From Sphingobium sp. AS12 (GTDB lineage Bacteria; Pseudomonadota; Alphaproteobacteria; Sphingomonadales; Sphingomonadaceae), in the NCBI RefSeq assembly GCF_019097845.1, contig NZ_JAHRGM010000020.1, forward strand, positions 1 to 64,000: 64,000 bases of DNA, read 5' to 3'. This document shows, piece by piece, positions 31,970-40,978 of the stretch; positions within the stretch are counted from its first letter, which is position 1; every line of letters starts with the position of its first letter. The notes beneath the pieces are model-generated. The model did not search any database, was not told the DNA's origin, and worked only from the letters and a program-made list of their open reading frames with translations. A program made the translations under genes and the position numbers.

Positions 31970-32473
31970 TCAGATCACGGCACCGCTCAGGGCGGCAGAC
32001 AGAGCATGATGGGTGCTTTCAAATTCGAGGCGATCAGGAAAGATGGCGCACCACCCGCCGCGGAAATGTCCGACGCGCGGTCTGGAACAGACTTCCGCCC
32101 ATTCAAAACCGATCGGTGCCTGTGCCAGGCTTTGGGCACAGCATCGCTGGATTAGCATGGCGATCGGCGCAGGCTGAAAATCCGTCATCCCGCAAATTAC
32201 CACTATTCGCATGTCCCGATTATCCCGATCGACATCGAACTGGGGCTCAGCGCCATAGTCGGGGAAATCGGGATCGTCGAAGAGGCTGAGCAGACCCGAC
32301 CATGGATCGTGCGGTTCACGCGGGGGAAACAAAGCAATCAGAGGCGCGGAGGGGGTGTCAGGCTCGACTTCATCACGCAGTGCCATTACTGCGTACCAGG
32401 CTTGGCCCAATGTTTCAGCCTCTGCCATATGGCATGTGAGCGCAAAACTACCCTGAATATAAATGTCAGCCAT
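31970..32473 (-). CDS. Uncharacterised 167-residue protein
   Basis: Not recognised. ATG at 32473 has AGGAGG upstream and overlaps the stop of the preceding gene by 8 bp. Features are YIQGSFALTCHMAEAETLGQ at the start, an acidic proline-rich middle (FDDPDFPDYGAEPQFDVDRD) and IVVICGMTDFQPAPIAMLIQ. Cytoplasmic, with several cysteines in the C-terminal third. Coupled to the 160-residue gene. Confidence 0.6.
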   Translation of the reverse strand: MADIYIQGSFALTCHMAEAETLGQAWYAVMALRDEVEPDTPSAPLIALFPPREPHDPWSGLLSLFDDPDFPDYGAEPQFDVDRDNRDMRIVVICGMTDFQPAPIAMLIQRCCAQSLAQAPIGFEWAEVCSRPRVGHFRGGWCAIFPDRLEFESTHHALSAALSGAVI

Positions 32474-32948
32474 TATCCGGACCTCCTGCGATGTCTGCGA
32501 CGGCATTTTCGACCATACTGATCGGCGGTGGCAGAAAGTTAGCGAATTCTGCCCGCTTTCTGATCGCATCAATCGTACCCAAGGATTGTATTTCGCAGAA
32601 CGAGAATATGACACTGCCGTTTTCATTCAGCTCGAAATGGCGAAGGACGCCGTTTCCCGTGTGCACGACCTTTTCTGGACCATAGACGCCACTGCAACTT
32701 CCTGACGTCCGAACAAATGGTATGCCGTTTGAAACGCAAAAATCTTCGGTGATGTCGAAAATGCCCCCGTTGAGATCGAATGCGTGCGCCTCAATCACCT
32801 GTCCTGTTACGATGTCGCCCGATTTAAGAAATGACCCCTCCCAATCCGCACGACCGCCATCCGCCCTGATCGCATGGATCAGATCAGGGGTTAGGGCATG
32901 GGATAATAGACCCCCGATGCTTATGGAGGCTGATGTACGATCGCCCAT
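32466..32948 (-). CDS. Uncharacterised 160-residue protein
   Basis: Not recognised. ATG at 32948 has AAAGGAG. The protein is beta-rich with Gly-rich turns: GDIVTGQVIEAHAFDLNGGIFDITEDF, then RTSGSCSGVYGPEKVVHTG and VIFSFCEIQSLGTID. A purine tract lies 47 bp upstream and the gene is divergent from the MucR-type gene. First gene of a coupled pair. Confidence 0.6.
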   Translation of the reverse strand: MGDRTSASISIGGLLSHALTPDLIHAIRADGGRADWEGSFLKSGDIVTGQVIEAHAFDLNGGIFDITEDFCVSNGIPFVRTSGSCSGVYGPEKVVHTGNGVLRHFELNENGSVIFSFCEIQSLGTIDAIRKRAEFANFLPPPISMVENAVADIAGGPDNG

Positions 32949-32995
32949 GTCGAAACTCCTTTATCTCCGGTTCACAGGCCGAGTGCCTGCCTTTC

Positions 32996-33012
32996 GCCCC
33001 CCCCCTTCCCCT
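32996..33012 (-). promoter_or_regulatory. Purine tract upstream of the 160-residue gene
   Basis: GGGGAAGGGGGGGGGCG on the coding strand, 47 bp before ATG 32948. Its far end touches the -35 box of the divergent mucR-like promoter at 33013, so one factor could affect both genes. Confidence 0.5.
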
Positions 33013-33042
33013 TTGACAACTCACGGCCCGGATGGCTAAAGT
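33013..33042 (+). promoter_or_regulatory. Sigma70-type promoter of the MucR-like gene
   Basis: TTGACA (33013-33018), an 18-bp spacer, TAAAGT (33037-33042), 65 bp before ATG 33108. A GC-rich inverted element around GCTGCGGCTCCTGCAGC lies in the leader. Confidence 0.5.
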
Positions 33043-33107
33043 CCTGTTTTTGAGCTGCGGCTCCTGCAGCGCCGACATTCTCACCATGTCTTGGACAGGA
33101 TATTCCC

Positions 33108-34076
33108 ATGACCGATGCCGACCAGCCCGACTATACGGTTCTGACCGTTCAGTTGCTCAGCGCCTATGTCACCAATAATATGGTGCCAAGCGCAGATCTG
33201 GCAGGGTTGATCCAGTCGACGCGTGCAGCGCTGGTGGCGCAAACATCGGCAGCGGAAGCAGAGCCCGTACCGGAATACACGCCTGCGGTCAGTGTTCGCA
33301 AAAGTCTCGCCTCCCGCGAGCATCTCATCAGCCTCATCGATGGCCGGCCTTATAAAACGCTCAAGCGGCATCTGGCCTCGCATGGCCTTACACCAGCGCA
33401 ATATCGTGAGCGCTATGGTCTTGCGTCAACCTATCCCATGGTTGCACCGGGCTATTCCGCGCAGCGCCGGGAAGTGGCGCAAAGGCTTGGCCTTGGACAG
33501 CGCGGAACTGCAGCAAAAGCCGCCGCAGCGAGCGCTGCTAATGCGTCGCCGGCCACGAGCGAGCCGACCATCGCTGATGTCCCCACTGAACAAGCGGCTG
33601 TGCCTGTGACGGGCAAGGAGCGGAAGGTAAAGACGCCTAAAACAACGGTCGCAACAAGCCGGGCCAGGCCTGCAAGCGAGGCTGTATCTGCGCCCATAGC
33701 ATCAACCGCCGATGAAAAGGTGTCCGCAACCGACGCTCCAAAAGACGCCATAGCGACATCTGCCGACATTTTACCGCCCAAGGCATCGCGCAAGGTGAAG
33801 CCAGCAGGAGACCAGCCCGTCGCCAAGCCTGCGCAAAAAGCGCCATCCAAAGCCAGCATATCGGCGACATCTAGTGATGCGATCGCGCCTCCGGTTGACA
33901 CCGTCAAAGCCTCGAAGCCTGCGAAAGCGAAACGTCAATCGAGCGTCACCGCGAAAAAGACGGCAGCGGAACCCGCACCTAAAGCTCGCTCTGCAAAAGC
34001 CGTAAAATCCCCTCGCAAGACCCTCGGTATCAAAACGCCCGACGCACAGCCCGCGTCGGAAATGGCGGAAAGCTGA
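33108..34076 (+). CDS. MucR/Ros-type regulator with a long histone-H1-like tail
   Basis: A 322-residue protein. Residues 5-145 are MucR-like: VQLLSAYVTNN at the start and SLIDGRPYKTLKRHLASHGLTPAQYRERYGL for the DNA-binding part. Both zinc-ligand cysteine positions of Ros are replaced (Ser and Asp) while the histidines in KRHLASH remain. Residues about 145-322 are an Ala/Lys/Pro/Ser-rich low-complexity tail (KPAKAKRQSS, APKARSAKAVKSPRK), like eukaryote-type H1 or bacterial H1 homologues. Usual MucR proteins are about 140-190 residues. It is probably an abundant DNA-binding silencer of the module. Confidence 0.83.
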   Translation: MTDADQPDYTVLTVQLLSAYVTNNMVPSADLAGLIQSTRAALVAQTSAAEAEPVPEYTPAVSVRKSLASREHLISLIDGRPYKTLKRHLASHGLTPAQYRERYGLASTYPMVAPGYSAQRREVAQRLGLGQRGTAAKAAAASAANASPATSEPTIADVPTEQAAVPVTGKERKVKTPKTTVATSRARPASEAVSAPIASTADEKVSATDAPKDAIATSADILPPKASRKVKPAGDQPVAKPAQKAPSKASISATSSDAIAPPVDTVKASKPAKAKRQSSVTAKKTAAEPAPKARSAKAVKSPRKTLGIKTPDAQPASEMAES

Positions 34077-34185
34077 CCTGGTCCGAGGCATCGAGTTAAG
34101 CAGGACAGCCGCCGGGGTGCTTGGGTTCCATGAGCTTCGGCGGCCAATGTCTGACCTTAGGATTGCTACCTGCGAGTCCAGATAT

Positions 34186-34422
34186 TCAGGCTGTCTGCAT
34201 CTTTTCAATGGCGGCGGCAACATCCTGGATGTTTCCAATGGCCACCGTCATTCTGCGCAGTGCTTCTTCGCGCGTGTCGCAATCCTCGGGGTTGCCCAAC
34301 TCAATCATCAGAAATGTGAAGAGCGTGTCGCGCATCGCGCGAACCTGCTCGATATCTTCGACATGGGCGAAGTCACCCTCGCAATAGGCGTCGGCGCATG
34401 TACGCTGAAACGGATTGAACAT
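34186..34422 (-). CDS. Uncharacterised 78-residue protein
   Basis: Not recognised. ATG at 34422 is preceded by AAGGAAAA. Acidic and helical: DFAHVEDIEQVRAMRDTLFT, ELGNPEDCDTREEALRRM, ending AAIEKMQTA. It has 55 bp to the end of the large helicase gene, in the same direction, so it is probably the last gene of that transcript. Confidence 0.55.
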   Translation of the reverse strand: MFNPFQRTCADAYCEGDFAHVEDIEQVRAMRDTLFTFLMIELGNPEDCDTREEALRRMTVAIGNIQDVAAAIEKMQTA

Positions 34423-34477
34423 CAGTTTTCCTTGTCAGATAAGCGGGTACGGCATTGGCATGTTACACATGGCTGTC

Positions 34478-37400
34478 TCAGCGTCGCTCCGCGATGATCG
34501 CGTCGAGTATTTCGACAGCCCTGTCGACGGGAACGAAAAGCCGCGTGCGATACTGGATGATCTCGCTGAACACGCCGCGCGCTTTCAGCCAGGCGCGGTC
34601 ACCAGTATCATAGGCGCGGATTTCAAGGCGACGGGCACTGTTGACGAGAACATAGGCAAGACGCGCTTTGCCAAGACCCGGTATGGCGACGTCGTCCCCA
34701 GCTTTTACGGCAGTAAGCAGGTCTCTGGCACCGAGCCTTATGCCCTGTTCCAGTCCAAAGGCTGCCTGCAGTTTTTCAACCGCGCCCGGACGAATGATCC
34801 GGCCCAAAATGGATGTGCCCGCGCCATTATCGATACGCCACACCCGCACATCGTCCTGTGGTAGCCTGTTCCAGACAGGCAAAAGAAGGCCCGTCGCGAC
34901 CCAGATGGTCTCGACGTCGAGCCGTCCTGCCGCGGCGGCTACCTCCTCGTCCCAGTCAGCCTTGAATGTCTCGGCATCGATGCAGGCCCAGTGACTATGA
35001 GCGAGCGATGCCCGGCCGATCCGCGTCGATCCGGTGGGCCGGACAAGCTGGCACATGGTAATGGGTCGCCCTTCTTCATCGGTGATCGACCAGGAGGGCA
35101 ATAGCAAAGCGACGCGCCCGGAGCGGCTGTTGCGCAACCAAGCCATGTCGTCCATGCCCTGATACCGTTGGTTCAGGATGTGCCATGTGGTAACGCGGGG
35201 CCGGATGTGAAGCTCGAGGCGCAACAGACGGGTCTGCGCGCCGGTCACCGGATCTGTGCGCAAAATCTGCTCAGACAAGGTCTCGATCCGCTCGGCGCGA
35301 ATAGTCTCGACGCCAAGGTCCAGCGTACCCGCCGCGCGTGCTGCGTCCACCCTCGCCTGGATAAGACCCATATATTCCTCAAAGATCGCATTCTGGATCG
35401 CGATCCGCAGCGCCAGGATGCGATTGAGCCAGCGCTGGATGGGCGGGAGGGTTTCAAGCAGGTTACCGCCCTCATCGACGAGCTTGAGACCAGTCAGTGT
35501 GACGAAGTCGCCCATCGTCACGCTGGAAAGCTTGCCTGCGAAAAGCAGCCGATACCATTGCCCAAGCGCTTCACGCGCATAGTCGCTTTCAAGATTGTCG
35601 GCCGGATCGAACATATTTTGGCCGCCCGTCTGCCGTTGTCCGCGAGTTAGGGCTCCAAGGCCATCCAGCCTTCGCGCAATCGTGCTGATGAAGCGGCGTT
35701 CGCCCTTGCAGTTGGTGGTCACAGGCCGGAACACCGGGGGGCAGGCCTGGTTGGTACGATGGGTGCGTCCAAGCCCCTGGATCGCGACGTCGGCACGCCA
35801 ACCTGGTTCGAGCAGGAAATGGATGCGGCGTTTGTCTGCGCTTTTGCTGGCAAGATCGGCATGGTAGGAGCGCCCGGTGGATCCGGCGTCGCTGAATATC
35901 AATATGGGCTTGACCCCTTCCATAAACGCTCGTGTTTCGCTGATATTGGCATGTGTGCCGCGCCGCTCGACCTGCTGCCGCCCGCTGCTATCAACGACGA
36001 TCCGGCGTGAGCGCCCGGTAACCTCGGCGACCTTGTCCGCACCAAAATGCGCGATGAGCGCGTCCAGGGCAGCAGGGATGGGAGGGAGCGCGCACAGATC
36101 CTCGATCATCGTGTCGCGCGCATCGAGCGCTTCCTGGCAATGGACGGGCTGCCCGTCGGCATCGATCATCGGTTCAGAGCGTAGTTCGCCGTCGCTGGCG
36201 CGGTACACCCGCATCTGCCGGGTGGGAAAGGCCGATGTGAGATAATCAATCAGGATTTGAAGCGGCGACAGGTCAAGATTTAAGCTGGCACGATCTTCCG
36301 CACATAAATCGGCAAGACGGCGTTCCAATATCGCTTCGGCTGTCGTGACGAGTTGCACGACAGCAACATGGCCGACGGCTATCTCTGCCTCTATGGACTT
36401 GATCAGGCTCGGCACCTTCATCGCAATCAACAATTGCGAGAAGAAGCGCTGCTTGGCACTTTCAAATCGACTGAGCGCCGCGCCTTTGGCCTGGCCGTTC
36501 AGCGTCTGACCCGACATGGCATCGACGACGCCGGAAGTGCCCAATATCTGGTGCAGATTGGCATGGATCACCGCCCACCCATCCGCGAAGGCATCATAGA
36601 TGGCGATCTGGTCAGGGCTCAATCGATGTTCGAGCGGATCATATTCTACTCCGGCAAAGCTCAGCGCCCGCGCGGTGTAGAGGCCGGTGGCCTTGAGATC
36701 CCGCGCCACGATCTCCATCGCGGCGATCCCGCCCCCGTCCATCGCCGCCATGAAAGCACTGCGGTCGGTAAAGCCTGTGCCCGGCCCCCACAGGCCAAGG
36801 CGCGAGGCATAGCTGAGGTTTTCAGGCTTGGTGGCACCCGTCGCGGACACATAGGCTATCCGCGCGCGGGGCAGGGCATTTTGGAGGCGAACGCCCGCCA
36901 GGCCTTGCTCTGACCCCTTCGCCGTTCCAAAATCGCCTTGCGTGCCCGCAGCGTTGCCCATCGCGTGGGATTCATCAAACAGGATGACGCCCTCAAATTC
37001 AGCATCGGTCCAGCCCAATATCTGCTGCAGGCGTGAGATGTTGTCCTGACGGACCGAGCGCAGCGTTGCATAGGTGAGGAAGAGAATGCCAGACGTCATG
37101 GCGATCGGCTCACCGAGCGGTAACGCATCGAGCGGCTGGATATCGATCGGCAGGCCGCCAAGGGCGCTCCAGTCCCTTCGGGCGTCTTCGAGCAGGGCAG
37201 CACTGCGCGAAATCCAGATGGCACGGCGATTACCCCTGTTCCACTGGTCAAGGATCAGGCCCGCCCCTTCCCGGCCCTTGCCAACGCCTGTGCCATCGCC
37301 AATGAAATAGCCCGTCCGATAGGCGCGCCCTGCAGGATCTTCATGGAGTTGATCCCCTGCTGCATTGGGCGTGAACGTACCGGGCAGATCGCGTGAAAAG

Positions 37401-38794
37401 GCTTCGCCTGCATGGATGATGGTTTCCAGTTGCGCCTCGGACAGGGCAGCGAGCGCCCTTGGTTGTAATAATGGCTGCCAGCGCGGTACGGGCGGCAATA
37501 CTGATCCCATGGCCAGGGATTCCACCAGATTGTCGGGATGAGGTGTCGCACCTTCGATCGCAATCCGCGCAAGCCGCCAGGGCGCATAGATGCCAACAGG
37601 CTCGCCTACCGGCAGAGGCGTGTCGCGAACGGCGTAGGAAAGCGGAACAGCATTGGCATTGTTTGCTGCTATACGCGCCGGCGCGGCGAGCGGCGTGGCG
37701 GACAAAGTGCGAAACAGCGATGCCGCCTCATCCTTTGCCTTTGGGCGAGGGAGATGGAACGCGACGGCAGGACTTGGTGGCTTTGGCAACGGCGGGGGTG
37801 GCAACAAGGCAGGTGGATCGAGCCGGTCAGGCAGTGCCAGGACGAGATCAAGCGCTGCGTCCAGATTATCGGCGACATGACTTTGTCCCTGACCATGCCA
37901 TCCCTTGTCGAATAACAGCAGTCGTACAGCGATACCGGTGCCATGTTTGGCAAAGGGGCTGCCCAGGATGGTGATTTCAACGCGAGGAGGGATCAATTGC
38001 GCGATCGTCGCATAGGCTTTTGCGCCGCTGCCATCAGCAGCAAAGCCAGGTGGCATGATGGCGACACAGCGACCGTGCTGGCGCAGTCGTAGCAAGGCCG
38101 AGCGCAAATGCCGCGCCCCGGCCTGCCGGTCATTGCCGCGTCCCTCGCTGCGACCGAAGGGCGGATTGATCAGGACCACAGAAGGATCATCGCCCAGGGG
38201 CAACAGGTCATGGATATATTCCGCGTCATGGCAGGTGACAGCCTGCCCGATGGCAAGCGTGAGCAGCGCCGCGCGGTCGGGATCGCGTTCATTGAGCGTG
38301 AAGGTGCAGCGTCCAGGCGGAATGGGTCCGAGCAACATTCCCGTGCCTGCCGATGGTTCGAGAATATGATCCTCTGGCCCAAGGCGTGCTGCCTGGACCG
38401 CCAGCCAGGCGAGGGTCAGCGGCGTGCTGAACTGCTGCATCTCGATCTGCTGTTCGCTGCGATAGCTATGCGTGGGCAGGCTGGTTTCAAGACGGCGCAA
38501 AGCGGCGTAACAGGCAGTCGGATCTCCGGATCTGGCGATGCCACTATTCCCCCGCCGCAGGAACAGTATCAGGGCGATTTCAAGCGCGTCATAGGCCTGG
38601 CGCATCGACCATGCGCCTTGTGCATCGCTCGCGCCAAAGCTTGCTGTCATCAGCTTTCGTAGGGCATGTCGGGTCGGTATCTGCGATTGCGTCAGACTGC
38701 CGGCGAGTATTGTCGCGACATCGAATAGGCGTTGCGCGCATGAACGCGTTGCGACGGGATCAGGCTGCTGCGTAGCGAACAAAGGAAGAGTCAT
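34478..38794 (-). CDS. Strawberry-notch-type SF2 helicase fused to an N-terminal methyltransferase
   Basis: A 1438-residue protein. The N-terminal 300 residues hold a Rossmann methyltransferase with ILEPSAGTGMLL and VLINPPFGRSEG (NPPF catalytic motif, adenine-methylase type). Next comes a strawberry-notch SF2 ATPase with Walker A GDGTGVGKGREGAG (about 500), FDESHAMGNA (about 605), the helicase C part FSDAGSTGRSYHADL and motif VI QGLGRTHRTNQ (about 1010), then a 400-residue C-terminal domain. Start ATG 38794 with GGAG upstream. Such MTase-helicase fusions are frequent on conjugative plasmids and are proposed to act on incoming DNA; the biochemical role is not known. Confidence 0.88.
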   Translation of the reverse strand: MTLPLFATQQPDPVATRSCAQRLFDVATILAGSLTQSQIPTRHALRKLMTASFGASDAQGAWSMRQAYDALEIALILFLRRGNSGIARSGDPTACYAALRRLETSLPTHSYRSEQQIEMQQFSTPLTLAWLAVQAARLGPEDHILEPSAGTGMLLGPIPPGRCTFTLNERDPDRAALLTLAIGQAVTCHDAEYIHDLLPLGDDPSVVLINPPFGRSEGRGNDRQAGARHLRSALLRLRQHGRCVAIMPPGFAADGSGAKAYATIAQLIPPRVEITILGSPFAKHGTGIAVRLLLFDKGWHGQGQSHVADNLDAALDLVLALPDRLDPPALLPPPPLPKPPSPAVAFHLPRPKAKDEAASLFRTLSATPLAAPARIAANNANAVPLSYAVRDTPLPVGEPVGIYAPWRLARIAIEGATPHPDNLVESLAMGSVLPPVPRWQPLLQPRALAALSEAQLETIIHAGEAFSRDLPGTFTPNAAGDQLHEDPAGRAYRTGYFIGDGTGVGKGREGAGLILDQWNRGNRRAIWISRSAALLEDARRDWSALGGLPIDIQPLDALPLGEPIAMTSGILFLTYATLRSVRQDNISRLQQILGWTDAEFEGVILFDESHAMGNAAGTQGDFGTAKGSEQGLAGVRLQNALPRARIAYVSATGATKPENLSYASRLGLWGPGTGFTDRSAFMAAMDGGGIAAMEIVARDLKATGLYTARALSFAGVEYDPLEHRLSPDQIAIYDAFADGWAVIHANLHQILGTSGVVDAMSGQTLNGQAKGAALSRFESAKQRFFSQLLIAMKVPSLIKSIEAEIAVGHVAVVQLVTTAEAILERRLADLCAEDRASLNLDLSPLQILIDYLTSAFPTRQMRVYRASDGELRSEPMIDADGQPVHCQEALDARDTMIEDLCALPPIPAALDALIAHFGADKVAEVTGRSRRIVVDSSGRQQVERRGTHANISETRAFMEGVKPILIFSDAGSTGRSYHADLASKSADKRRIHFLLEPGWRADVAIQGLGRTHRTNQACPPVFRPVTTNCKGERRFISTIARRLDGLGALTRGQRQTGGQNMFDPADNLESDYAREALGQWYRLLFAGKLSSVTMGDFVTLTGLKLVDEGGNLLETLPPIQRWLNRILALRIAIQNAIFEEYMGLIQARVDAARAAGTLDLGVETIRAERIETLSEQILRTDPVTGAQTRLLRLELHIRPRVTTWHILNQRYQGMDDMAWLRNSRSGRVALLLPSWSITDEEGRPITMCQLVRPTGSTRIGRASLAHSHWACIDAETFKADWDEEVAAAAGRLDVETIWVATGLLLPVWNRLPQDDVRVWRIDNGAGTSILGRIIRPGAVEKLQAAFGLEQGIRLGARDLLTAVKAGDDVAIPGLGKARLAYVLVNSARRLEIRAYDTGDRAWLKARGVFSEIIQYRTRLFVPVDRAVEILDAIIAERR

Positions 38795-38839
38795 AAAAAT
38801 CTCCAGGGCTCGGACCCGATCGGTCCACACCTCGTCCGC

Positions 38840-38853
38840 TCCCCTTCCCTCCC
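38840..38853 (-). promoter_or_regulatory. Purine tract upstream of the strawberry-notch gene
   Basis: GGGAGGGAAGGGGA on the coding strand, 45 bp before ATG 38794, with a short GGACC/GGTCC hairpin in between. Confidence 0.5.
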
Positions 38854-38867
38854 AGGACGGCGGACAG

Positions 38868-38899
38868 AAAAAGGGACCATGACGACACATCATGGTCCC
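38868..38899 (-). terminator. Rho-independent terminator of the ParB gene
   Basis: GGGACCATGA (38873-38882) pairs perfectly with TCATGGTCCC (38890-38899); five T follow on the minus strand. It lies 19 bp after the ParB stop. Confidence 0.75.
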
Positions 38900-38917
38900 C
38901 AGCATTATACCCCGGGC

Positions 38918-40978
38918 TCAGGCCGCCTGCGCGACGCGGTCCTCTCCAGAATCTTCGTCAGGCGCCTCAGCAAGCGCTTCCGCCGCAGCATCTCCATCGA
39001 CACTGACCCGCCCGACGCCACAATCGGCATCGCCATCTCCGGTGAGACTGGCTTCAGCTTCACCAACCGGCACAAAGCGCATGGCGTCCGGCAACCATTG
39101 CAGCGCGCGTTCCTTGACCTCTGCCTCGACGATGAGATCGCCGCTGAACAGTCGCTCGGCCGAGAGCGCAAGATCATGCTTCTTCGACGCCGCGTAGCGG
39201 GAACTCAGTTCCAGGCCGCCGACCGTTTCGAACGCCTGGAGGATCATCGCCTTGCTGACCCGGTCGAAATAGTTGCGCGCGGTCGGTCGCCACCAGGCGG
39301 TAACATCGATCCCGAACTTGACCCCCAGATGGTCGAGAAACACGCTGCCGGTCCGCCCGGCAGGCACCGCCTGGACCGTCCGGGCAATTGCCCAGCTGAA
39401 CCAGGCAGCCCGTGCCTCCTGGCTCAAAGCGCAAAAGGCGTCATAGCGTGTCCGCACATCGGCATGATTGATCCAGCATCGATCAAGATCTCCTTGCAGC
39501 TTGAGCCACTGTCCGGCGGCAGGCGTATCGCTCTCATAGCCATGAAGCGGCGATGCGGGGGCATTGGCGCGCAGGTCGGTGGCCCGTTCGGCGCTGCCAT
39601 AGGTGCGCGTTGCCGCGTCAGCCATGAAGAAGGTGGCGAGATCGAGCGCGAACCGCGGATCGCTGGCGATATGGACGCGCAGAAGTTCAGCCTTCATTTC
39701 AGCGAGCTCATCGGCAAGGCGCTGGCTGATCTTTGGCTGGGCCGGCGCCACCTGTGCTGGCGCGCAATCCGCATCCGCATCGCCTTCATCATCACCGGTC
39801 GAATCCTGCGCATCGTCGGCCTGTTCAGCCGGAACATGATAAAGCTGTTCGTGGACGCGCGGCTGACCGTCGGAACCGATCACCACATAGGCCAGTGCGG
39901 ACGCCTTTTGCTCCTCGGTCAGAATCGGTGCCCGTTGCCGGATTGCCTCATATTCAGCATTCAGCCGATCATAGCGCGCTTCGACCTCCTCCTCGGTCTC
40001 GTCGGTTTCAACCGGGTTCTCGAACGCTTCCAGTTCCACTTCGATATCAGCAAGCCGCTGTTCCTGCTCTGGCGTCAGCGGTGGCTGTTCGCCCTCAATG
40101 GGCTTGAGATCCCAGGTTGCGCTATAGGTAATATGGGTGGTCGGCACGATGCGGACATCGCCAAAGCCTTCCCGTTCCCGGATCGCTTGCGCCGCCTGCG
40201 CCAGCCTGTCGGTCGCCAGTTGATCGAGCAGGTCGCCATCGATCCACATCTCGCTCGCATCGTCGGTGAACAGGTCGCTGTCGATCCGGCCACCGGCGGC
40301 CACATAGCACTCGCGGCCGACAAGCAGGGCTTTAGGGTCATTGCCACTATAGCTGCCTTGGGCAAGCTGGCGCCGAATCTCGTTTAGATTATTGCGGTAA
40401 TAGCTCTGCGCCAGAGTTTCGAATATCTGCGCCTGGCGCACGGCATCGGGACGGCTGGCATAAGCCGTGGCAATCTCAAGGCTGATCTCGCCGTCGCGCA
40501 GGGCGTCAAAAATGCAGGGTGCCAGATCCGCAAGGCGCAGCCGTCCCAGTACGAAGCGCTCGGTCAGGCCAAAACGTTTGGCGATCTCGGCCGGGGTCTT
40601 GCCTTCGGTTTCGACAATATCCTGGAAAGCCCGGCAGGTGTCCGCTGGGTTCATGCTGAGCTTGAAGAAATTTTCCTCCAGGCTGGTGGCGATCGCATCT
40701 TTCGCGTCGCGCAGGACCAGCACCGGCACCTGATAGTCTGGCCCGAAGACGCCCTTTTCGATGAGACGATGCACCGCATCGAGGCGCCGTCCGCCCGCGG
40801 CGATACGATAATGGCCTTTCTTGCGCGCAACCGGCACGCCGATCAGATTCTGCCTTATGCCCTTGGCGGCGATATTGGCCTCAAGCTGGGCGTCGGCGAC
40901 AGCATCGCTGGACTTGCGGACATTGGATGGCGACTTGCTGAGGTTCGCCGCGGCAACGAGAATGGGAAGCTGGTTCAT
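38918..40978 (-). CDS. Large ParB/RepB/Spo0J-family protein
   Basis: A 686-residue ParB-type DNA-binding protein, twice the size of chromosomal ParB. The N-terminal ParB domain has SNVRKSSDAVADAQLEANIA, GHYRIAAGGRRLDAVHRL (the GxRRxxA CTP-binding type motif) and SLEENFFKLSMNPADTCRAF; the HTH follows (KTPAEIAKRFGLTERFVLGR). The 450-residue C-terminal part has an acidic linker (about 390-430) and an uncharacterised domain. No ParA is adjacent, so a partition role is doubtful; plasmid ParB-like proteins of this size may act in regulation or as a nuclease. Confidence 0.87.
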   Translation of the reverse strand: MNQLPILVAAANLSKSPSNVRKSSDAVADAQLEANIAAKGIRQNLIGVPVARKKGHYRIAAGGRRLDAVHRLIEKGVFGPDYQVPVLVLRDAKDAIATSLEENFFKLSMNPADTCRAFQDIVETEGKTPAEIAKRFGLTERFVLGRLRLADLAPCIFDALRDGEISLEIATAYASRPDAVRQAQIFETLAQSYYRNNLNEIRRQLAQGSYSGNDPKALLVGRECYVAAGGRIDSDLFTDDASEMWIDGDLLDQLATDRLAQAAQAIREREGFGDVRIVPTTHITYSATWDLKPIEGEQPPLTPEQEQRLADIEVELEAFENPVETDETEEEVEARYDRLNAEYEAIRQRAPILTEEQKASALAYVVIGSDGQPRVHEQLYHVPAEQADDAQDSTGDDEGDADADCAPAQVAPAQPKISQRLADELAEMKAELLRVHIASDPRFALDLATFFMADAATRTYGSAERATDLRANAPASPLHGYESDTPAAGQWLKLQGDLDRCWINHADVRTRYDAFCALSQEARAAWFSWAIARTVQAVPAGRTGSVFLDHLGVKFGIDVTAWWRPTARNYFDRVSKAMILQAFETVGGLELSSRYAASKKHDLALSAERLFSGDLIVEAEVKERALQWLPDAMRFVPVGEAEASLTGDGDADCGVGRVSVDGDAAAEALAEAPDEDSGEDRVAQAA

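Noticed and set aside
38879..40387. 502-residue open frame on the plus strand
   Set aside because: Wholly antisense to the ParB gene, and begins in the ParB terminator.
38918..40978. Plasmid partition locus parAB
   Set aside because: ParB is present, but there is no ParA ATPase beside it nor centromere-like repeats, so a partition function is not claimed.
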